From Pseudomonadota bacterium (GTDB lineage: Bacteria; Pseudomonadota; Alphaproteobacteria; Reyranellales; Reyranellaceae), in assembly GCA_023436825.1 (NCBI GenBank), contig JAEZHS010000605.1, positions 1 to 6,485 on the forward strand: a DNA stretch of 6,485 nt. The letters are read 5' to 3'. This document shows, in pieces, positions 1-5,567 of this stretch. Every line of letters begins with the position of its first letter. The stretch's first letter is position 1. The notes below the pieces were generated by a model. It was not told where the DNA came from and did not search any database. It saw only the letters and a program-made list of their open reading frames with translations. A program made the position numbers and the translations under genes.

Positions 1-47
1 TTTGAGGCCGCAGGAAAAAGGTCCCTCGCTACGCTCGGGATGACAGT
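1..47 (-). repeat. Dispersed intergenic repeat, cut by the window edge
   Basis: This stretch ends in CGGGATGACAGT. On the opposite strand it closely matches the block at 4944-4989: both carry ACTGTCATCCCGAGCG, then an AGGGACCTTT-like core, a CCT[AG]CGGCCTT/C-like stretch and purines. The two copies are in opposite orientation about 4.9 kb apart and differ at only a few positions and a 2-base length change. I see this directly by comparing the two. It resembles short non-coding repeats (REP/MITE-like) that are common between genes in some GC-rich alphaproteobacteria; that family assignment is inference. The left boundary lies outside the window. Confidence 0.7.
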
Positions 48-75
48 ATTCGTTGGCTCTGCGACATTGAGTCGG

Positions 76-441
76 ATGACCGAAGACGAGTTGCAGGCCC
101 TTCTCGACAAGACGCTGCCGTTGGCCGACCGGCACGAGGTGTTCGTCGAGGAGTGCCAGGATCAGGACGTGCGACTGCGCTTCTCGCTCAAGCCCGGCGA
201 AACCTGGTCGAGCGCGGCGCTGCTGTCCCTGATCGACACGTCCCTGAGAGCGGCTGCGGGGCTCGAAGCGACCCTCACTCATCTCGGTGTCACGGTGCTC
301 CGGGCAGCACATGAAGCCGACGTGCTCGCCTTGTCGCGAGTCATCCGCCGCGACGGCGGGACGGTCCACGCCGAGGCCTGGCTGTTCAGCCACGCCGTCG
401 TAGAACCGATGCTGCACGCGACGGCGACGCTGAAGCGTTAG
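76..441 (+). CDS. Small hotdog-fold thioesterase-like protein (PaaI/4HBT-like)
   Basis: This 121-residue protein has the size and segment order of a single-domain hotdog thioesterase. A short N-terminal helix (residues 1-15) is followed by a strand (DVRLRFSL, 31-38), then the central helix region SSAALLSLIDTSLRAAAG (45-62), whose Asp54 sits where 4HBT proteins keep an acidic residue. After that come THLGVTVLRAA (68-78), a usual family strand, and HAEAWLFSHAVVEPMLHATATL (98-119), like the terminal strands of PaaI-type enzymes. Such proteins usually hydrolyse acyl-CoA thioesters in the cytoplasm. The HGG-type motif seen in many PaaI members is absent, so activity and substrate are uncertain. 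The frame is open from an ATG at 40, but those extra 12 codons lie partly in the dispersed repeat at 1-47, so I prefer ATG 76. It converges on ecm, and no obvious partner is in view. It could be a non-catalytic hotdog protein. Confidence 0.72.
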   Translation: MTEDELQALLDKTLPLADRHEVFVEECQDQDVRLRFSLKPGETWSSAALLSLIDTSLRAAAGLEATLTHLGVTVLRAAHEADVLALSRVIRRDGGTVHAEAWLFSHAVVEPMLHATATLKR

Positions 442-446
442 TCGCA

Positions 447-554
447 TCGGAGCGCGGACCTCCGGGTCCGCTCAGAGTCTTTTGGACCGCGCGCTTCCAG
501 CGCGCTCACGAGCGAGCCAGAGGCTCGCGGTCCGGAAAAGCATGAGCGCTCCGA
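447..554. repeat. Nested inverted-repeat element with three-way-junction core, between convergent genes
   Basis: Almost the whole gap between the thioesterase-like gene and ecm is self-complementary. An outer 9-bp stem pairs TCGGAGCGC (447-455) with GCGCTCCGA (546-554). Inside it is a hairpin, GGACC (456-460)/GGTCC (465-469). Next is a junction whose base is TTTT-GGACC (480-488) with GGTCC-gg-AAAA (529-539). It encloses the arms GCGCGC (489-494/500-505, loop TTCCA) and GCGAGCC/GGCTCGC (512-518/522-528, loop AGA). An additional match, AGAGTC (474-479) with GACTCT (553-558), reaches the ecm stop codon. The element could act as a bidirectional terminator or be a dispersed palindromic repeat, perhaps one repeat nested in another. 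The pairings are directly visible; function is inference. Confidence 0.72.
454..483 (+). terminator. Possible intrinsic terminator after the thioesterase-like gene
   Basis: A 7-bp GC-rich stem, GCGGACC (454-460) with GGTCCGC (465-471), has a 4-base loop. A T-rich run, TCTTTT (478-483), begins six bases after it. The hairpin starts 13 bases past the stop codon of the upstream gene. The gap before the T run is longer than in a textbook terminator, so this is only a candidate. It is part of the larger nested element at 447-554. Confidence 0.4.
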
Positions 555-556
555 CT

Positions 557-2530
557 CTACGCCGCTTCCTTCCAGGCGTCGTCGACGACGGCCACGATGT
601 CGCGCATGATCTGCGTGAGGTCGAAGTCCTTCGGTGTGTAGACGCGCGCCACGCCCGCCTTGATAAGCGCCTCGGCGTCGGCCGGCGGGATGATGCCGCC
701 CACCACCACCGGCACGTCGTCGATGCCGGCGGCGCGCAGGCCGGCCAACACTTCGCCGACCAGGGAGACATGGCCGCCCGACAGGATCGAGAGTCCGACG
801 ACATGCACGCTCTCCTCGAGGGCGGCATTGACGATGCGCTCGGGCGTCAGCCGGATGCCCTCGTAGACCACTTCCATGCCGCAGTCGCGGGCGCGCACGG
901 CGATCTGCTCGGCGCCGTTGGAATGGCCATCGAGCCCGGGCTTGCCGACCAGGATCTTTATCCGGCGGCCAATACGGCGCGACACCGTGTCGACCTCGCG
1001 GCGCGCCGCTTCCAGCCGGCCGTCGCTGACGCCGACGGCGCGAGCAACGCCCGTGGGCGCTCGATACTCGCCGAACACCGAGCGCAGCGTCTCGGTCCAT
1101 TCGCCGGTGGTGACGCCCGCCTGTGCGCAGGCGATCGAGGCCGGCATGATGTTGCGATCTTCCTTGGCGGCGGCGGCCAGCTCATCCAGCGCTTTCTTCA
1201 CGGCGGCGTTGTCGCGCGAGGTCCGCCATGCCTGCAGGCGCTCGACCTGCTCGCGCTCGACCGAGGCATCGACCGTCAGGATGGCGCCTTCACCGGTCGA
1301 GAGCGGCGAGGGCTCGGCATCGGTGTAGGCATTGACGCCGACCACGGTCTGCTCGCCCGCTTCGATCGCGGCCAGCCGCTTGAGGTTCGATTCGACGAGG
1401 CGCTGCTTCATGTAGGCCGCCTCGATCGCGGCCACCGCGCCGCCCATGTCGGCGATGCGCGCCACCTCGGCCGTGGCCTCCTGTTTCAAGGCTTCGACCT
1501 TGCGCGCGATCTCGGCGCTGCCGTCGAAGATGTCGCCGTACTCGAGCAGGTCGGTCTCGAAGGCCACGATCTGCTGCAGCCGCAGCGACCACTGCTGGTC
1601 CCACGGCCGCGGCAGGCCGAGCGCCTCGTTCCACGCCGGCAATTGCACCGAGCGGGCGCGCGCGTTCTTGCTCATCACCACGGCCAGCATTTCGAGCAGG
1701 ATGCGATAGACATTGTTCTCGGGCTGCTGCTCGGTGAGCCCGAGCGAGTTCACCTGCACGCCGTAGCGGAACAGCCGCTGCTTGGCGTCGGCAACGCCGT
1801 AGCGGGTGCGCGTGAGCTCGTCCCACAATTCGGCGAACGCCCGCATCTTGCACATCTCGGTGACGAAGCGGATGCCGGCATTGACGAAGAAGGAGATGCG
1901 GCCGACGACCTGAGGGAAGTCGGCCTCGGGCACCTGGCCGCGATCGCGCACCGCGTCGAGCACGGCGATGGCGTTGGCGAGCGAGAAGGCGAGCTCCTGC
2001 ACCGGCGTGGCGCCGGCTTCTTGTAGGTGATAGCTGCACACGTTCATCGGGTTCCACTTGGGAACCTCGCGATAGGTGAAGCCGATCGTGTCGGCGGTCA
2101 GCCGGAGCGACGGCTCGGGCGGGAAGATGTAGGTCCCGCGCGAGAGGTACTCCTTGATGATGTCGTTCTGGGTCGTGCCCTGCAGCTTGGCGCGCGCGAT
2201 GCCCTGCGCCTCGGCGGTGGCGATATAAAGAGACAAGAGCCATGCCGCCGGCGCGTTGATGGTCATCGACGTGTTCATGCGGTCGAGCGGGATGCCGTCG
2301 AACAGGGTCCGCATGTCGCCGAAATGGCTGATGGGTACGCCGACCTTGCCGACTTCGCCCTTGGCCAGCGGATGGTCGGAGTCGTAGCCGGTCTGGGTCG
2401 GCAGGTCGAAGGCGACCGACAGGCCGGTCTGACCCCGCGCCAGGTTGGTGCGGTAAAGCTCGTTCGATTTGGCCGCGGTCGAATGGCCGGCATAAGTCCG
2501 GATCAACCAGGGACGGTCGCGGTTGGTCAT
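557..2530 (-). CDS. ecm: Ethylmalonyl-CoA mutase (coenzyme B12-dependent)
   Basis: The enzyme converts (2R)-ethylmalonyl-CoA to methylsuccinyl-CoA, a carbon-skeleton rearrangement in the cytoplasmic ethylmalonyl-CoA pathway for acetyl-CoA assimilation. The 657-residue product is the normal full length for single-chain Ecm/MeaA proteins. The N-terminal TIM-barrel catalytic domain (about 1-400) carries RTYAGHSTAAKSN (11-23), GLSVAFDLPTQTGYDSDH (36-53), MNTSMTINA (85-93), KLQGTTQND (115-123) and NVCSYHLQEAGA (163-174). His168 aligns with the active-site His of methylmalonyl-CoA mutase. The C-terminal cobalamin domain (about 520-657) has DGHSNG (534-539) with His536 as the cobalt ligand, then SIL (581-583) and GG (611-612), the DxHxxG...SxL...GG signature. 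NPMNVCSYHLQEAGATP and the NSLGLTEQQPENNVYRI region are, from memory of characterised Ecm sequences, the Ecm-type form rather than that of classical methylmalonyl-CoA mutase. The ATG at 2530 fits known N-termini, although no strong Shine-Dalgarno is visible. It is transcribed alone, divergently from the DUF898 gene. No crotonyl-CoA carboxylase/reductase gene is in the window. Confidence 0.95.
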   Translation of the reverse strand: MTNRDRPWLIRTYAGHSTAAKSNELYRTNLARGQTGLSVAFDLPTQTGYDSDHPLAKGEVGKVGVPISHFGDMRTLFDGIPLDRMNTSMTINAPAAWLLSLYIATAEAQGIARAKLQGTTQNDIIKEYLSRGTYIFPPEPSLRLTADTIGFTYREVPKWNPMNVCSYHLQEAGATPVQELAFSLANAIAVLDAVRDRGQVPEADFPQVVGRISFFVNAGIRFVTEMCKMRAFAELWDELTRTRYGVADAKQRLFRYGVQVNSLGLTEQQPENNVYRILLEMLAVVMSKNARARSVQLPAWNEALGLPRPWDQQWSLRLQQIVAFETDLLEYGDIFDGSAEIARKVEALKQEATAEVARIADMGGAVAAIEAAYMKQRLVESNLKRLAAIEAGEQTVVGVNAYTDAEPSPLSTGEGAILTVDASVEREQVERLQAWRTSRDNAAVKKALDELAAAAKEDRNIMPASIACAQAGVTTGEWTETLRSVFGEYRAPTGVARAVGVSDGRLEAARREVDTVSRRIGRRIKILVGKPGLDGHSNGAEQIAVRARDCGMEVVYEGIRLTPERIVNAALEESVHVVGLSILSGGHVSLVGEVLAGLRAAGIDDVPVVVGGIIPPADAEALIKAGVARVYTPKDFDLTQIMRDIVAVVDDAWKEAA

Positions 2531-2579
2531 GGTAGCGGCTGGTGAAAAGTTTCCGGTAGACTGGGTGCCTCAAGCGATG

Positions 2580-2592
2580 TTGCATTGCAGCA
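2580..2592. promoter_or_regulatory. Candidate PhaR-type operator in the ecm/DUF898 divergent region
   Basis: TTGCATTGCAGCA contains the inverted half-sites TTGC-ATT-GCAG, that is TGC-N3-GCA. This fits the CTGCN3-4GCAG-like box described for PhaR, the polyhydroxybutyrate-responsive repressor of alphaproteobacteria. The site lies about 50 bases upstream of the ecm start and overlaps a possible ecm -10 element. The motif is visible; the assignment to PhaR is inference from family knowledge. A short palindrome like this can also occur by chance. Confidence 0.35.
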
Positions 2593-2612
2593 TGAAACAT
2601 TTCGCAGCGCAA
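2584..2612 (-). promoter_or_regulatory. ecm: Possible sigma70-type promoter for ecm
   Basis: On the minus strand TTGCGC (2607-2612) is followed by a 17-base spacer and TGCAAT (2584-2589), giving a weak -35/-10 pair at optimal spacing. Transcription would start around 2577, leaving a leader of about 45 bases before the ecm ATG. The match to consensus is moderate (TTG at -35; T..AAT at -10), so this is only a candidate. The PhaR-like palindrome covers its -10. Confidence 0.3.
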
Positions 2613-2632
2613 CCGAGGTCCGAGGCCGCTTT

Positions 2633-3835
2633 GTGACCAGCGCGACCTCCCCTTGGGGGCAGCGGCCCAGCACGCCGGCAGCGGCCACGGCCGCCGCTAC
2701 GACCGAGCCGGACCTGACGCCGAGCCGGCCGGTCTATGACGGCAGGTTGAGCGAGCTCTATGTCATCTATCTGCGCCACCTCGTGCTGATGCTGCTGACG
2801 CTCGGCTGGTCGCGCTTCTGGGGGCGTACGCGCATCCGGCGTTATCTGTGGAATCACTTCGCCATCCTGGGCGACCGCTTCGAGTATCGCGGCCGCGGCA
2901 TCGAGCTGATGGTGGGCTTCATGCTGGCGCTACTGATGCTCGCCGCCTGGGGCGGCCTGATGTACGTGGTGTGGATCTACGTGTTCCACGAACGGCCGTT
3001 CGCGAACTTCGGCCTGTTCGACATCTTCTCGCTGTCGGTCGCGCTGATCGGCTTTCCGCTCGCCTATGTCGGCCACTATGCCGGGCTGCGCTATCGGCTG
3101 TCGCGTACGCGCTGGCGGGGTATACGCTGCGGGCTGGCAGGCTCGGCCTGGCGCTACGGCGCGTTGGCCACCTTCTTCACCTTCGCCAACGCCATGACCT
3201 TCCAGCTCTTGACCCCGCTCATGTCGGTGAACCTGGCCCGGCCGCGCATCGCCAACACGCGCTTCGGCAGCCTGCCCTTCGTCTTTGCCGGCGGCGCCGG
3301 CGACATCTATGGCCGCTATATCGGCTATTACTTCCTCAACATCATCGCCTGGCTGGTGGCGGCCGGCGTCTTCTTCGCCGCCATCGGCGGCGCCGTCGGT
3401 GGCCTCGGCGTCACATTCACCGAGGACGAGCTGCGGCAACTGTTCACGCGGCCCAGCCTGCGCACCATCCTGCTGCTCGCAGCGCTTGTGAGCGGCGTCT
3501 ACATCGTCTTCAGCCTGCGGATCCTGCCGCTGCGCTGCTGGTGGCAGGCTTATCTATTCCGCTACCTGGTTTCGCGCAGCCGCGCCGGCAACGTGCTGTT
3601 CGCCACGGCGATCTCGACGCGCCAGATGTGGGGCTTCCTGGTGCTGAACTACCTGATCGTCATGCTGACCCTGGGCCTGGGCTGGCCCTGGGTGATGCAT
3701 CGCACGCTCCGGCTGATCGCGGCCGAGCTGTGGCTCTACGGCGCACCCGACGGCGCATCGATCGGCCAGCCGACCGATCTCGGGCCGCGCTACGGCGAGG
3801 GCCTCCTGGACATGTTCGACGTGAGCGGCGTCTGA
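2633..3835 (+). CDS. DUF898 (YjgN-like) polytopic inner-membrane protein
   Basis: This 400-residue product is hydrophobic and matches the DUF898/YjgN family, whose function is unknown. After a Pro/Ala/Thr-rich cytoplasmic-looking N-terminus (1-33) comes the family opening VYDGRLSELYVIYL (34-47). Then follow LTLGWSRFWGRTRIRRYL (55-72), FEYRGRGIEL (83-92), SRTRWRGIRCGLAGSAW (157-173) and a closing LTLGLGWPWVMHRTLRLI (345-362). Seven membrane segments can be seen, roughly at 43-60, 92-117, 128-152, 174-198, 229-260, 277-300 and 333-355. The open frame begins earlier at TTG 2585, but I chose GTG 2633 because GAGG (2622-2625) lies seven bases upstream. The TTG also sits inside a palindrome that looks regulatory. 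The stop is one base before the peptidase ATG, so the two are probably co-translated. No enzymatic motif is visible. A transport or envelope role is possible but not shown. Confidence 0.85.
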   Translation: MTSATSPWGQRPSTPAAATAAATTEPDLTPSRPVYDGRLSELYVIYLRHLVLMLLTLGWSRFWGRTRIRRYLWNHFAILGDRFEYRGRGIELMVGFMLALLMLAAWGGLMYVVWIYVFHERPFANFGLFDIFSLSVALIGFPLAYVGHYAGLRYRLSRTRWRGIRCGLAGSAWRYGALATFFTFANAMTFQLLTPLMSVNLARPRIANTRFGSLPFVFAGGAGDIYGRYIGYYFLNIIAWLVAAGVFFAAIGGAVGGLGVTFTEDELRQLFTRPSLRTILLLAALVSGVYIVFSLRILPLRCWWQAYLFRYLVSRSRAGNVLFATAISTRQMWGFLVLNYLIVMLTLGLGWPWVMHRTLRLIAAELWLYGAPDGASIGQPTDLGPRYGEGLLDMFDVSGV

Positions 3836-3836
3836 C

Positions 3837-4904
3837 ATGGCGACCACAGCGCGCTTCTACGACGGTGAGACCGCCCAGGTGCACGACGTCAGCGTGCGCA
3901 CCACCACGGGCGAACTGGTGATCTTCCGGCTGGCCGACGCCAGCATCCTGGCGCGCTGGCCGATCGATCAGCTCGCCGTGCTGGGCGACATCCAGCACGA
4001 GGTGACGCCGCCGATCGTGCGCAAGGGCTCCGAGGCGCGCCTGGTGGTCGAGGATCCCGAACTGCGCCGGCACCTCGCTTCTCTGGTCCCGCAGCTTGCA
4101 CCGTTGGCCGGCACGCGGCCGGCGCCGGTCACCCGCATTGCCGCCTTCAGCGCCACCTTTGTCGCACTGGTCGGGCTGTTCTGGCTCGCCATCGACTACG
4201 GCACCGAGTATGCCGCGCCGCTTCTGCCCTACAGCCTGCAGGTCAGGTTGGGCGAGAGCGTGTTCGATGAGCTGACGGCCGACAAGGACGAGTGCCACGG
4301 CAAGGCCGGCCTCAGGGCGTTGAACGACCTCGCCAATCGACTGGCCAAGGCGGCCGACTATCCGCACGAGATCGCCGTGCACGTGATGGAGGGCGGCCCC
4401 GTCAACGCCTTCACCCTGCCGGGCGGCATCCTGGTCTTCTATTCCGACCTCATCGAGCAGGCCAAGGACGGCGCGCAGGTGGCGGGCGTGATGGCGCACG
4501 AGATCGGCCATGTCGTGCACTATCATCCGGTCAAGGGACTGGCGCGCCAGTACGGCATCGAGCTTCTGGTCAAGCTGGTGAGCGGCGGCTACTCGGACCT
4601 GCTGAGCACGCTGGCCTCGGGGGGCAATGTCCTGCTGGCCCTGCGCAACGGCCGCGCCTTCGAACGCGATGCCGACGCCACCGGAGTCGCCCTCCTGGAG
4701 AAGCTGGAAATCCGTGCCGACGGCGTCGCGAGCTTCTTCGAGCAGATGCTGGCCAAGGAACCCAAGGACGCCGCCGCCATTGCCGGCATCTGGTCGAGCC
4801 ATCCGCCGACCGCCGAGCGTATCGAAGCGACGCGACGGCCGTCGTCCGGCAAGCCGCCCTTCACCGACGCCGAGTGGAGGGCCGTGCGCAATGTCTGCAA
4901 GTGA
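3837..4904 (+). CDS. Membrane-anchored M48 family zinc metallopeptidase with N-terminal DUF7092-like domain
   Basis: This 355-residue protein has three parts. Residues 1-98 form a small beta-rich cytoplasmic domain resembling DUF7092: ARFYDGETAQVHDVSV, then a WPIDQL turn at 41-46. Residues 100-119 are a single hydrophobic segment (IAAFSATFVALVGLFWLAID). The rest is an M48 catalytic domain, probably periplasmic. It has NAFTLPGG (190-197), the zinc motif HEIGH (221-225, ligands His221 and His225, catalytic Glu222), a third ligand Glu276 in ERDAD (276-280) and SSHPPTAERI (320-329). All these are standard M48 landmarks, so the enzyme is predicted active. M48 relatives such as BepA, LoiP and HtpX process or clear misfolded envelope proteins; the substrate here is unknown. 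Cys153 and Cys354, the only cysteines, flank the domain and could form a disulfide. The gene starts one base after the DUF898 stop, indicating a two-gene operon with translational coupling. Confidence 0.9.
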   Translation: MATTARFYDGETAQVHDVSVRTTTGELVIFRLADASILARWPIDQLAVLGDIQHEVTPPIVRKGSEARLVVEDPELRRHLASLVPQLAPLAGTRPAPVTRIAAFSATFVALVGLFWLAIDYGTEYAAPLLPYSLQVRLGESVFDELTADKDECHGKAGLRALNDLANRLAKAADYPHEIAVHVMEGGPVNAFTLPGGILVFYSDLIEQAKDGAQVAGVMAHEIGHVVHYHPVKGLARQYGIELLVKLVSGGYSDLLSTLASGGNVLLALRNGRAFERDADATGVALLEKLEIRADGVASFFEQMLAKEPKDAAAIAGIWSSHPPTAERIEATRRPSSGKPPFTDAEWRAVRNVCK

Positions 4905-4943
4905 AGCCTAGCAGCGGGAATCACAAATGGCCGAGACTTGCCC

Positions 4944-5037
4944 ACTGTCATCCCGAGCGCAGAGAGGGACCTTTCCTACGGCCTTGAAGGCCCCTCGCTA
5001 CGGTCGGCACGGGGTAGCCCCCGCGCCGGGTGACAGT
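4944..5037. repeat. Imperfect palindromic repeat element (REP/MITE-like) after the peptidase gene
   Basis: The ends are inverted: ACTGTCATCCCG (4944-4955) against CGGGTGACAGT (5027-5037), with one base missing. AGAGAGGG (4961-4968) pairs with CCCTCGCT (4992-4999) with one mismatch, and GGCCTT-G-AAGGCC (4980-4992) forms a central near-palindrome. The left half (4944-4989) is an inverted copy of the repeat at 1-47. It fills most of the 169-base gap after the metallopeptidase gene and could also end transcription, although there is no T run. No transposase is nearby. The remainder of the gap (4905-4943 and 5038-5073) shows only a 10-bp palindrome, AGTCATGACT (5035-5044), at the repeat boundary. 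Confidence 0.72.
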
Positions 5038-5073
5038 CATGACTCACCCTTCAGCGATAGTCGGCACTAGACG

Positions 5074-5451
5074 ATGCCGATGCGCTGGACGATCTCGCAC
5101 GACGAGCGGCTGGTACTGGTGACCGCCGAGGGACCGGTGACGTTGTTCGAGATCGAGGACTATTTCGATGCCGTGATCGTGGCCGGCGCCCAGCCTTACG
5201 CCAAGCTGCTCGATGCGAGCACGATGGAGGTGCGGCTCAGCGACGACGATGTGATGGCGATCGGCGCGCGCATGAGCGCGTATGTCAACGACCAGAAATG
5301 GCCCGGCGGGCCGGCGGCGTTCGTGGTGACGACCCGCGCCAACCGCGAGTTCATCAGGCGGTTCATCAATCTCGCCGCCTCGCCGCGACAGGCGAAGATC
5401 TGTCAGACCGTCGACGAAGCACGTCGCTGGCTCGACGAGCAGGTGCGCTAA
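5074..5451 (+). CDS. Small STAS/SpoIIAA-like domain protein
   Basis: This 125-residue cytoplasmic protein, without signal peptide or membrane segment, has an alternating strand/helix pattern resembling SpoIIAA-like or STAS-like single-domain proteins. The strands are WTISHDERLVLVTAEG (5-20), YAKLLDAS (42-49) and GPAAFVVTT (79-87). The helices are LFEIEDYFDAVIVAG (24-38), SDDDVMAIGARMSAYV (56-71) and EFIRRFINLAA (92-102). The end, KICQTVDEARRWLDEQ (108-123), is like the closing 'f.~.~eA~~WL' of those families. Asp48 in LLDAS lies near the position of the phosphorylatable Ser in anti-sigma antagonists, and Ser49 is present, but a regulatory role is not established. The start could also be the ATG at 5080, since neither has a clear ribosome binding site. 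It follows a repeat element and is followed at once by a hairpin. Function unknown; fold assignment moderately sure. Confidence 0.68.
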   Translation: MPMRWTISHDERLVLVTAEGPVTLFEIEDYFDAVIVAGAQPYAKLLDASTMEVRLSDDDVMAIGARMSAYVNDQKWPGGPAAFVVTTRANREFIRRFINLAASPRQAKICQTVDEARRWLDEQVR

Positions 5452-5490
5452 GGCAACATTCCGTTCGGCTGGAAACAACGGAATGTGCCT
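5451..5490 (+). terminator. Stem-loop directly after the STAS-like gene
   Basis: AGGC-a-ACATTCCGTT (5451-5465) pairs with AACGGAATGT-GCCT (5477-5490): 14 base pairs with a single bulged A and an 11-base loop. The stem begins on the last base of the stop codon. No T run follows, so it may be a 3'-end-stabilising hairpin or factor-assisted terminator rather than a classic intrinsic one. The inverted repeat is seen directly; its role is inferred. Confidence 0.5.
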
Positions 5491-5503
5491 GCTGCAGCAA
5501 CTA

Positions 5504-5531
5504 TTGCCGGTGCGCGCTTTTCCGATATGGT
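5504..5531 (+). promoter_or_regulatory. Possible promoter for the ATP-grasp gene
   Basis: TTGCCG (5504-5509) and TATGGT (5526-5531) are separated by 16 bases and resemble -35 and -10 elements at four of six positions each. The predicted start of transcription would be near 5538. The -10 lies within the left arm of the large palindrome at 5514-5567, so a protein binding that palindrome would block it. The match is weak and could be chance. Confidence 0.3.
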
Positions 5532-5567
5532 GGAACCGCGCGCAACTCCACCATTTTCGGAAAGCGC
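5514..5567. promoter_or_regulatory. Long inverted repeat just upstream of the ATP-grasp start
   Basis: Three paired blocks form a stem of 19 base pairs: GCGC (5514-5517/5564-5567), TTTCCGA/TCGGAAA (5519-5525/5557-5563) and ATGGTGGA/TCCACCAT (5527-5534/5547-5554). There is one bulged T, a small 1x2 internal loop and a 12-base apical loop. It ends eight bases before the ATG at 5576 and just before a GAGG (5570-5573). It could be an operator, a leader RNA hairpin affecting translation, or a small mobile palindrome. The pairing is certain; the role is not. Confidence 0.6.

Noticed and set aside
40..75. Upstream ATG start for the thioesterase-like gene
   Set aside because: The first codons fall in the dispersed repeat that ends near position 47, and ATG 76 gives a typical N-terminus.
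480..539. tRNA-like cloverleaf
   Set aside because: The three-way junction lacks an anticodon arm of proper size, a T-arm GTTCRA motif and a CCA-type acceptor, so it is not a tRNA.
482..2026. Long + strand open frame of 514 codons opposite ecm
   Set aside because: It is antisense to a clearly conserved enzyme. Its translation is rich in His, Arg, Asp and Gly with no recognisable domain, typical of a shadow frame in GC-rich DNA.
557..2530. Classical methylmalonyl-CoA mutase as the identity of the B12 enzyme
   Set aside because: The single chain of 657 residues and the NVCSYHLQEAGATP and NSLGLTEQQPENNVYR segments fit ethylmalonyl-CoA mutase (MeaA/Ecm type) better.
1290..2612. Second minus-strand frame of 440 codons overlapping ecm
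   Set aside because: It is a +1-type shadow of ecm: Arg/Ala-rich, low-complexity translation and no family motifs.
3660..4802. Minus-strand frame of 380 codons opposite the DUF898 and M48 genes
   Set aside because: It covers the ends of two well-supported genes, and its composition (Gln/Gly/Arg/His-rich) is that of an antisense shadow.
5451..5567. CRISPR-like pair of repeats
   Set aside because: The two inverted repeats differ in sequence and there are no regularly spaced direct repeats.
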